Shown here in pieces: positions 57,618-64,000 of a stretch of DNA of 64,000 bases. Under the pieces are notes generated by a model. The model saw only the letters and a list, made by a program, of their open reading frames with translations, was not told the origin of the DNA and searched no databases. Position numbers and translations under genes: made by a program. Each line of letters begins with the position of its first letter. Position 1 is the stretch's first letter. Source of the DNA: an uncultured Chitinophaga sp. (GTDB lineage Bacteria > Bacteroidota > Bacteroidia > Cytophagales > Cyclobacteriaceae); contig CABHOK010000004.1 in NCBI GenBank assembly GCA_902168205.1, positions 1-64,000 on the forward strand, read 5' to 3'.

Positions 57618-58751
57618 ATGGATGCACATCTTCGTAAATGGCGAATGATACTCGGAGGCGAGCAGAACGATGGAACTGGTTATTCCCTCGGAGATACAGA
57701 TCTGCAGATAGATAAAACACTCGAAGCGTTATATGATGCGGAGCGAAAGGGCGGTCTCGGTCCTTCATCACCAAACGTAAGCCGATGGCTGGGTGATATA
57801 CGTACTTACTTTCCAAATACCGTTGTAAAAGTAATGCAGCAGGATGCGTTGAAACGACTCAACCTTACTTCCATGCTGTTGGAGAAAGAGATGCTTGAGA
57901 ATGTTGAACCCGATGTGCACCTGGTTGCAACGCTCATGTCACTGAGCCGCGTCATACCTTCCAAGACAAAAGATACAGCGCGACAAGTAGTAAGACGTGT
58001 GGTAGAAGATCTGATGAAGAAACTTGCACAACCTACGCAGCAAGCTATCGCAGGTAGTCTCAATCGTTCAACACGAAACAGGCGTCCGCGACACAACGAG
58101 ATCAACTGGCACTCGACTATATTGAAGAACCTGAAACATTATCAGCCCGAGTATAAAACGATTATACCGGAAACGCGTATTGGTTATGGTAAACGAAGAC
58201 GTTCGCTGAAGGATGTAGTACTGTGTATTGATCAGAGCGGATCGATGGGAACATCCGTTATATACTCCGGTATATTTGGAGCGGTAATGGCATCTATACC
58301 CGCCATCCAAACCCGCATGGTTGTTTTCGATACAAGCGTTGTTGACCTCACAGAAGAACTTGATGACCCGGTTGAATTGCTGTTTGGTGTTCAGCTCGGT
58401 GGCGGCACTGATATTAACCTTGCATTAACGTACTGCCAGCAAATTATACAGCGGCCTGCGGATACGGTGCTGGTTCTGATTACCGATTTGTATGAGGGAG
58501 GCAGTGACATTGAAATGCGTAAACGAGCCAAGACATTGACGGAGGCAGGTGTTCAGGTTGTTGTGTTACTGGCGTTGAACGATGAAGGTGCGCCATCATA
58601 CGATCATGGCAATGCTGAATACATGGCATCGTTAGGTATACCGGTATTTGCCTGCACACCGGATAAGTTTCCAGACCTGATGGCTGCTGCACTTAGCAAA
58701 CAGGATATTACTATGTGGGCCGCGAAGGAAGATCTTGTAACGCGGAAGTAG
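57618..58751 (+). CDS. VWA-domain protein with intact MIDAS
   Basis: The 377-residue product has an N-terminal helical part (KWRMILGGEQNDGTGYSLG, LRTYFPNTVVKVMQQDALKR-like segment) and a C-terminal von Willebrand A domain with the metal-ion-dependent adhesion site: DQSGSMGTS (about residue 204), GGGTDINLAL (about 261) and LITDLYEGGSD (about 287). The complete MIDAS suggests metal-dependent binding of a partner, as in other MoxR-VWA pairs such as chelatases and RavA-ViaA. It starts 10 bases after the DUF5682 gene and ends the operon. Confidence 0.92.
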   Translation: MDAHLRKWRMILGGEQNDGTGYSLGDTDLQIDKTLEALYDAERKGGLGPSSPNVSRWLGDIRTYFPNTVVKVMQQDALKRLNLTSMLLEKEMLENVEPDVHLVATLMSLSRVIPSKTKDTARQVVRRVVEDLMKKLAQPTQQAIAGSLNRSTRNRRPRHNEINWHSTILKNLKHYQPEYKTIIPETRIGYGKRRRSLKDVVLCIDQSGSMGTSVIYSGIFGAVMASIPAIQTRMVVFDTSVVDLTEELDDPVELLFGVQLGGGTDINLALTYCQQIIQRPADTVLVLITDLYEGGSDIEMRKRAKTLTEAGVQVVVLLALNDEGAPSYDHGNAEYMASLGIPVFACTPDKFPDLMAAALSKQDITMWAAKEDLVTRK

Positions 58752-58818
58752 AAACACAAACAGATGACTGTCTGATCAGGCAATATATATCAGTTCAAAT
58801 TGTATAGCGAAAAGCATG

Positions 58819-58847
58819 AAAGGGGAATCGTATGGCGGTTCCCCTTT
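58819..58847. terminator. Bidirectional terminator of the VWA operon and Csp gene
   Basis: AAAGGGGAA / TTCCCCTTT stem with an 11-base loop and A/T flanks on both sides, between convergent genes. Confidence 0.75.
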
Positions 58848-58873
58848 ATTTATTGTTAAACAGAGCTATCGTT

Positions 58874-59221
58874 TCAGGCGTTAACGCCCGTCATTGCTCG
58901 GCACTCTTCTGCACATTGGCGGCAGGCCTCTGCGCATACGCGGCAATGTGTCATACCATGTGCTGCATGCTTCTTACATTCTTCAGCGCATACTTCACAA
59001 ATTTCGGCACAGGCGTGGCAGAAGAGCAAAGCGTGTTCGCCTCCCATTCCCATCAGGCGTGCACTGGCATAACATGCTTCAGCGCATTCACGGTCTAGTT
59101 GGATACATCTGGTTAACATGGCTACATCTTTCTCGTTCAGGCAAGACGTTGCGCAGTGTTCACATTCTGTTGCACATTCAAGACATGCATCAATACAAGT
59201 TTGATAGCGTTCGTATTTCAT
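58874..59221 (-). CDS. Cys-rich four-helix-bundle copper-binding (Csp-like) protein
   Basis: The 115-residue product contains 19 Cys in C-x-x-C and C-x-x-x-C spacings spread over four predicted helices: YERYQTCIDACLECATECEH, MLTRCIQLDRECAEACYASA, LLFCHACAEICEVCAEECKK and HCRVCAEACRQCAEECRAM. This matches the Csp family, in which Cys line the core of a four-helix bundle and store Cu(I). No signal peptide, so it is the cytosolic Csp3 type. It stands alone next to the VWA operon terminator. Confidence 0.92.
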   Translation of the reverse strand: MKYERYQTCIDACLECATECEHCATSCLNEKDVAMLTRCIQLDRECAEACYASARLMGMGGEHALLFCHACAEICEVCAEECKKHAAHGMTHCRVCAEACRQCAEECRAMTGVNA

Positions 59222-59602
59222 GGCAATTTTACTTTAGTGGTGGAATCATTTCTGATGTTTTCAGAACAATACGGTAATGCGAAAACATTATGCCGGGAAG
59301 TATCCCATTTACAACGCGTGTAATATTTCCGTAGTCAACGTGCTTTGCCGGAATGTTTTTGATTATGATGTAGCGATGCTTCAACAAGTATTGAGGAGTG
59401 TTGCGAACCATTTTTAAATGCCTGCGTTACTATGCAACACGATGTAGTAACACGAGCTTTCCGCAAAACGAGAAGTTTAATATTTTTGCATTATTCAAAT
59501 CAAAACGTCACTACGTGTAGGATTTAATTTCTTTCAGATTCCATTCAATATTGGCAAGCCGGCTTCAAGGCTTGTATTGTTTACATTCTAACGAAAGAAA
59601 TT
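59222..59602. other. Gap with promoter and leader of the ABC-F gene
   Basis: The 381 bases between the Csp gene (minus) and the ABC-F gene (plus) hold no clear gene; a 60-codon minus frame (59229-59411) has no recognisable protein. A TAnnTTTG-type box, TATTTTTG, lies at 59481-59488, about 115 bases before the ABC-F start, so a leader of about 100 bases is expected. It contains the hairpin described next. Confidence 0.45.
59546..59579 (+). promoter_or_regulatory. Leader hairpin upstream of the ABC-F gene
   Basis: CAATA-TTGG-CAAGCC, loop GGCTTCAA, GGCTTG-TATTG: two stacked stems (6 and 5 bp) separated by a 4-base bulge, 23 bases before the start codon. Some ABC-F genes are controlled by leader attenuation, so this might be regulatory. 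No leader peptide or T-run is clear. Confidence 0.4.
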
Positions 59603-61189
59603 ATGCTTACGCTTCAAGGTGTTACGTATGTACATCCGAACAAGGATGTATTATTCACGGACATAAATATTAATATTAACAAACACGAAAAGATTGCGCT
59701 TATCGGCAATAATGGCGTTGGTAAATCTACGCTGTTGAAAATATTGTCAGGTGAGTTGCTGCCTTCTGCCGGCTTTGTGAAAGCGGAAACGAAACCATAC
59801 TATATACCTCAGATTTTTGGACAGTTCAATACGTATAGTGTAGCCCGGGCGTTGCGGATTGAGTCCAGGCTTCAGGCTTTACAGGAAATTCTGCGAGGCG
59901 AAGTTACAGATACCAACCTGGCATTACTCGATAACGATTGGTCGATAGAAGAACGATGTCAGGAAGCACTGACGCATTGGGGTCTTGGCGGACTCGATCT
60001 GAATCAATCCATGGCATCACTCAGTGGTGGACAAAAGACTAAAGTTTTTCTAGCGGGTGTTATGATTCACCAACCTGAAATGGTTTTGCTCGATGAACCG
60101 AGTAACCACCTGGATATATCTGGCCGAAGGGTTTTGTATGATTATATAGCATCTGTCAATCACGCACTGATGGTGGTTAGTCACGATCGTACACTGCTAA
60201 ATTTATTGCCTGTGGTATATGAAATGGGTAAGCACGGTATAATGGCATACGGTGGTAACTACGATTTTTATACAGAGCAAAAACAAATTGAAAACAATGC
60301 GTTGAACCAGGGGTTGAAAAGTAAAACGAAAGCGCTACGTAAAGCAAAGGAGGTCGAGCGCGAGTCGATGGAGCGCCAACAAAAGCTCGATGCCCGTGGC
60401 AAAAAGAAACAGGATAAGGCCGGACTTCCTACTATCATGATGAATACTTTCAGGAACAACGCTGAGAAAAGTACGGCACGGATGAAAGGTATACATGCAG
60501 AAAAGATTGGTGCTATTGCAGAAGAGGTAAATCAACTTCGTAAAGAACTGCCCGATACCGACACTATGAAGATGAACCTCGATAATGCATTTCTTCATCG
60601 CGGCAAAGTACTGGTAACGGCCAACAAGATTAACTATAGCTATAACAGCGTATTCCTTTGGAAGCAACATCTCGATTTTCATATCCGAAGCGGTGATCGA
60701 ATAGCTATTAAAGGTACCAACGGCTCCGGCAAAACAACGCTAATAAAAATTATACTTGGAACGCTAGAGCCCGGTATAGGTACACTTGAGCGCGTTGATG
60801 TAAAAGCAATCTATATTGATCAGGATTATTCGTTGATCGATAATTCACTGAGTGTTTATGATCAGGCGCAAAAGTATAACACTATCAACCTGCAGGAGCA
60901 TGAGGTAAAGATTCGTTTAAACCGCTTTCTTTTTCCCAGAGAAGATTGGGACAAGTCCTGTAAAGCACTTAGCGGAGGAGAAAAAATGCGATTGATGCTT
61001 TGCTGTTTAACAATAGGTAATCGTGCTCCTAATATGATTATACTCGATGAGCCAACAAACAACCTCGATATCCAGAATCTTGAAATTTTAACAAACGCTA
61101 TTAATGAATATCAAGGAACATTGATTGTGGTTTCACATGATGCGAGCTTTTTGAAACAAATACAGATCGAGAGATATATAGAGCTATAA
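59603..61189 (+). CDS. ABC-F family ATPase (ribosome-associated)
   Basis: The 528-residue protein has two ABC domains and no membrane segment. Domain 1: Walker A ALIGNNGVGKSTLLKILSG (about residue 38), signature LSGGQKTKVFLAGV, Walker B MVLLDEPSNHLD. Domain 2: IKGTNGSGKTTLIKIIL (about residue 371), LSGGEKMRLMLCCL, MIILDEPTNNLD. The basic interdomain linker (KTKALRKAKEVERESMERQQ then KLDARGKKKQDK) is of the type that reaches the ribosomal P-site/E-site. It may be a translation factor or an antibiotic-resistance type; sequence alone does not decide. Confidence 0.9.
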   Translation: MLTLQGVTYVHPNKDVLFTDINININKHEKIALIGNNGVGKSTLLKILSGELLPSAGFVKAETKPYYIPQIFGQFNTYSVARALRIESRLQALQEILRGEVTDTNLALLDNDWSIEERCQEALTHWGLGGLDLNQSMASLSGGQKTKVFLAGVMIHQPEMVLLDEPSNHLDISGRRVLYDYIASVNHALMVVSHDRTLLNLLPVVYEMGKHGIMAYGGNYDFYTEQKQIENNALNQGLKSKTKALRKAKEVERESMERQQKLDARGKKKQDKAGLPTIMMNTFRNNAEKSTARMKGIHAEKIGAIAEEVNQLRKELPDTDTMKMNLDNAFLHRGKVLVTANKINYSYNSVFLWKQHLDFHIRSGDRIAIKGTNGSGKTTLIKIILGTLEPGIGTLERVDVKAIYIDQDYSLIDNSLSVYDQAQKYNTINLQEHEVKIRLNRFLFPREDWDKSCKALSGGEKMRLMLCCLTIGNRAPNMIILDEPTNNLDIQNLEILTNAINEYQGTLIVVSHDASFLKQIQIERYIEL

Positions 61190-61199
61190 TCCTGATCTT

Positions 61200-61225
61200 A
61201 TGCCAGGGGATTAATCCCCTTGCAT
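61200..61225. repeat. Palindrome with GGGGATTAATCCCC core
   Basis: ATGCCAGGGGATT / AATCCCCTTGCAT is symmetric in 12 of 13 pairs. It shares the core GGGATTAATCCC with the perfect palindrome at 46427-46464. It lies 11 bases after the ABC-F stop. Confidence 0.7.
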
Positions 61226-61303
61226 CGGATTATGAGTAAATTTTCTAATAAAACATGCACAAGTCGAATCAATGGGAGGGTTGTTTTTATATTTGTGTAG
61301 ATA

Positions 61304-63769
61304 ATGTTTTTTGTTTTGCGTAAGATCCTAACCTTGTTACTTGTGGTCTCCATGGCCGGTAGTCCCTTCGTTGTGTTCGCTCAGCAAGAGGCCTCCAATT
61401 GGGTTTTTGGCGTTGGAGGAGGACTTGATTTCTCCTGTTCTACCCCTCAATTTTACTCAACTCCATTTGATGGATTGGAAGGCGGAGCTGTTATTTCTTC
61501 GGCTGATGGTGACTTGCTCTTTTTTACGGATGGTAATGTTGTATGGAGCAGGGACTATCAAATTATGCCGAACGGTCACGACTTGGGAGGCTTATGTGCA
61601 GGTTATGGTAACTATGCATCATCTACTCAAAGTGCCCTTATTATTCCACATCCGGGAGAATCTAATCTATACTATATATTTACAACAGACTGCACGGAAG
61701 ATGGTTTTGCCGCGGGGTTGCGTTACTCGGTTGTAGATCTGTCTCTAAATGGCGGCATGGGTGACGTAACACAAAAGAACAAGCCTCTGGTTGCTAATAC
61801 AGAAGAAAAAGTAGCTGCCGTCTTTCAGTCAAACGGTAAAGATGTATGGGTTCTGACACACGGAGTGCAGTCCAATAAATTTTATGCATTTTCCATCACA
61901 AGTGCAGGACTTAATACAACTCCGATAATCTCTTCCATAGGCCAAAGTCATCCAGGCGGTAGGGGATACATGAAGTTTTCTCCCGATGGCCAGCGGCTTG
62001 CTGTTGCTTGCTTTCTCTATGGCTACAATAACGATGGTATACCGTTGGAATTATTTAAGTTTAATATCTCTACAGGTCAGGTTACATCGGATTTTGTTAT
62101 ACCTACAGGGACTGAGGTTATTTATGGAGTTTCATTTTCTCCCAACGGCAGAGTACTATATACATCTTGCGCGTGGGGATGTTCAGGAAGTCTCATTCAA
62201 CAGTATAATTTGGATGCAGGTACACCACAGCAAATATATGATCAACGCTATACCATTCGGGATACATATGTACAGGGAGGCATGCAATTGGCGAATGACG
62301 GCAAACTTTATTTTTTCTCAACGAACTCCACAAAAGTGGAAGAGTATCTGGGAGTGATTATGTATCCTGATAAAACCGGTAATGCTTGCGAGCAGATATC
62401 GAATTACGTTGAACTTCCTTGTTGGACCGGTGTGACATATGGCGTTCCTAATTTTATTGAATCATATTTCAGAGAGCAGGTAACTAATGGTAATTGTATG
62501 CAAAAAAATGAAAGCTTTGTTGAGAATTTTGATTTTGGTATATCATCAGATTGTCATACCCGTAGTGTTTTCTTTGATAATAAATCTTCTGTTATAGACG
62601 CGGAGTTATCCAGACCAACCTTGTTCTACTCGTGGCTTATTAATTTTGGTGACGGAGCAATACATTGGTCACGAGTACCTGAAGATGCTACACATACTTA
62701 TGCTACACCTGGTACCTATACAGTAACATTGTCAGTTTCGAGTGCTGGTTGTGTGATATATTCTATGCAACAGCTTGTGACTATCGGAGCGCCCTCTCCT
62801 AAATTTAGTTATAAGCAGGACTGTAAAACACTTGCTGTCAATTTTAACAATCTAACAAGTGAGCAAGGTGAGGCCTATACCTTGCATTGGGATTTTGGAG
62901 ATAACAGTATTGATAACACTAGTGACGCAAAGAATCCAACACATAAGTATGCTATACCAGGGAAATATGCGGTTACACTGACAGCTACAAATGACTGCGG
63001 ATCATCATCAACCCAAATGGAATTTCAGGTGTACGAACCACTTTCGGTATCATTGGGACCAGATACCGCGTTTTGCTTTGAAACAGATTATATATTGAAG
63101 GTAGCTCGACAGCCTAAGGCTTCCTATCGATGGAGCACAGGTGATACGTGGATCGATATTAAAGTTACTACTCCTGGAGAATACTCAGTGATAGCGAGCC
63201 GAGATGGCTGTGTTGTTTCCGATGTAATCCAATTGAAGTATGAAGATTGCGATTTGTGCAGTACAGTTGTCAAGGATTTACAACTTGGCAGCGATACTAC
63301 TATCTGCGAAACGGATCTTATTCATCTTGGTGTGGATAAATCTGTTAAAGGAGAATTTTTATGGAGCAATAGTCAAACAGAGCATGGTATTGATGTAACC
63401 GAAGCAGGCAAATACTGGCTTACACTTATACAAGGAAATTGCCAGACATCGGACACTGTAACAGTTGATATACGGGACTGCACTGTATGTGATGTATTTA
63501 TACCGAACGTGTTTACGCCCAATATAGATAGTAAGAATGATGTTTTTGCTGTTGATGTTAGATGCGAGCACTATGCCTTTAGATTGACTATATATAACCG
63601 TTGGGGCGATAAATTAATTACTGTTTATGAGCCATCCTGGAACGGGCGCATCGGAAATGAATTTGTCTCCCCGGGTATATATTACTATGCCGTGCAGTAT
63701 TCGTTTACGGGGCCGCAATCACGGGTAATTACTCATCAGAAAAAGGGTTGGCTACATGTGGTCCGTTAA
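61304..63769 (+). CDS. Large secreted PKD protein with T9SS type B (CHU_C) sorting domain
   Basis: The 821-residue product has a signal peptide (ILTLLLVVSMAGSPFVVFA), a propeller-like N-domain (about residues 25-390, e.g. VNVVWSRDYQIMPNGHDLGG-like blade, FSPDGQRLAVACFLYGYNND, VSFSPNGRVLYTSCAWG), two PKD domains (LFYSWLINFGDGAIHWSRVP to GTYTVTLSVSSAGC; YTLHWDFGDNSIDNTSDAKN to GKYAVTLTATNDCG), two short Ig-like repeats (SLGPDTAFCFETDYILKVA, LQLGSDTTICETDLIHLGV) and a gliding-motility-type C-terminal domain (DVFIPNVFTPNIDSKNDVFA, LTIYNRWGDKLIT, PGIYYYAVQYSF). Export by the T9SS and cell-surface display are expected. Confidence 0.93.
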   Translation: MFFVLRKILTLLLVVSMAGSPFVVFAQQEASNWVFGVGGGLDFSCSTPQFYSTPFDGLEGGAVISSADGDLLFFTDGNVVWSRDYQIMPNGHDLGGLCAGYGNYASSTQSALIIPHPGESNLYYIFTTDCTEDGFAAGLRYSVVDLSLNGGMGDVTQKNKPLVANTEEKVAAVFQSNGKDVWVLTHGVQSNKFYAFSITSAGLNTTPIISSIGQSHPGGRGYMKFSPDGQRLAVACFLYGYNNDGIPLELFKFNISTGQVTSDFVIPTGTEVIYGVSFSPNGRVLYTSCAWGCSGSLIQQYNLDAGTPQQIYDQRYTIRDTYVQGGMQLANDGKLYFFSTNSTKVEEYLGVIMYPDKTGNACEQISNYVELPCWTGVTYGVPNFIESYFREQVTNGNCMQKNESFVENFDFGISSDCHTRSVFFDNKSSVIDAELSRPTLFYSWLINFGDGAIHWSRVPEDATHTYATPGTYTVTLSVSSAGCVIYSMQQLVTIGAPSPKFSYKQDCKTLAVNFNNLTSEQGEAYTLHWDFGDNSIDNTSDAKNPTHKYAIPGKYAVTLTATNDCGSSSTQMEFQVYEPLSVSLGPDTAFCFETDYILKVARQPKASYRWSTGDTWIDIKVTTPGEYSVIASRDGCVVSDVIQLKYEDCDLCSTVVKDLQLGSDTTICETDLIHLGVDKSVKGEFLWSNSQTEHGIDVTEAGKYWLTLIQGNCQTSDTVTVDIRDCTVCDVFIPNVFTPNIDSKNDVFAVDVRCEHYAFRLTIYNRWGDKLITVYEPSWNGRIGNEFVSPGIYYYAVQYSFTGPQSRVITHQKKGWLHVVR

Positions 63770-63791
63770 ACTTCAGCGAATGTTCAAAGAG

Positions 63792-64000
63792 TTAATCTCC
63801 TGGCAATAGATGTTGCCTGTTTGTAAAGCTGATATAGTTTGTTAGCAATCCTCTTATTTGTTCAGCAGCCACTGGGTTGGCGGAATGAACTTTGAATGTT
63901 AGTTTGCTCAAATCTAATCCTGATTCATAGACCAACCATTTGGCGGCAGCGTATCCATCGGGAGCCACTTCTCCATTTGCATCCAGTCCTAAATCGTTAT
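63792..64000 (-). CDS. Cyclic-phosphate-processing receiver (cREC) domain protein, C-terminal part
   Basis: The last 69 codons are in the window: NDLGLDANGEVAPDGYAAAK, then WLVYESGLDLSKLTFKVHSA and NPVAAEQIRGLLTNYI, ending HLLPGD. The D-L-G-x-D-x-N-G and H-S-A-N-P-V motifs match the cyclic-phosphate-processing receiver-like domain of bacteria. The 5' part lies beyond the right edge. Confidence 0.7.
   Translation of the reverse strand, partial: NDLGLDANGEVAPDGYAAAKWLVYESGLDLSKLTFKVHSANPVAAEQIRGLLTNYISFTNRQHLLPGD

Noticed and set aside
59229-59411. 60-codon minus-strand frame upstream of the Csp gene
   Set aside because: No recognisable family and it covers the gap before the ABC-F gene; kept only as a weak possibility in the gap description.
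1-64000. tRNA, rRNA, CRISPR array, integrase or phage genes
   Set aside because: None seen on reading; no cloverleaf, regularly spaced repeats or phage structural genes.

Overview
The window looks like a chromosomal stretch from a member of the Bacteroidota, probably order Cytophagales. Two very large secreted proteins end in type IX secretion (T9SS) sorting modules: a metallopeptidase at 9182-12130 and a PKD protein at 61304-63769. Many genes belong to families common in that phylum: DUF2490, DUF4382, Crp/Fnr regulators lacking a classical HTH motif, a GldL-like membrane protein, DinB proteins, pirin and YceI. Promoters lack strong Shine-Dalgarno sequences and some carry TAnnTTTG-like -7 boxes. 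GC content is moderate (about 43% by eye) and TATA is strikingly frequent, even inside genes. I see no rRNA, tRNA, CRISPR array or complete mobile element; only the end of an IS3-family element lies at the left edge.

Layout. 1-5700: IS3 end, isochorismatase-like hydrolase, OsmC and macro-domain proteins, an SRPBCC protein and an alpha/beta hydrolase, with a gene-poor and apparently decaying stretch at 1004-2260. 5707-12130: secreted unknowns, a single-domain response regulator and the T9SS metallopeptidase. 12451-16026: a compact chromate-resistance operon (ChrB-AraC fusion regulator, DUF2490, ChrA, superoxide dismutase). 16127-19647: an AraC regulator divergent from DoxX and SDR genes, then a CadD-like transporter and a methyltransferase. 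19650-20720: a gene graveyard with remnants of an RND pump and a peroxiredoxin-like protein. 20720-26683: AraC, truncated haemoglobin, AhpD-like and Crp/Fnr genes, an aminoacyl-tRNA-protein transferase, and an orphan histidine-kinase dimerisation-domain protein. 26719-29929: three envelope-glycan genes (deacetylase, GT2, ArnT-like). 30186-39512: stress and small-molecule enzymes, a TPR-SpoIIE phosphatase, and a YceI/pirin pair that shares a 28-bp promoter motif beside a Crp/Fnr gene. 39649-50735: envelope proteins, a nucleoside-type MFS transporter, an ArsR-SRPBCC-VOC operon with two clear operator dyads, and a beta-barrel/dihaem-cytochrome pair. 51473-58751: a five-gene, mostly translationally coupled operon (SWIM zinc finger, DUF5691, MoxR-type AAA+, DUF5682, VWA). 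58874-64000: a Cys-rich copper-storage-type protein, an ABC-F ATPase, the giant PKD/T9SS protein and the end of a cyclic-phosphate-processing receiver-domain gene.

The most system-like unit is the 51473-58751 operon. It combines a MoxR ATPase, a VWA protein with an intact metal site, a HEAT-like helical protein, a SWIM zinc finger and a large DUF5682 protein whose motifs recall the TraB/ChaN/EreA fold. Its biological role is, to my knowledge, not established. The chromate operon forms a coherent unit: sensing, export and superoxide removal.
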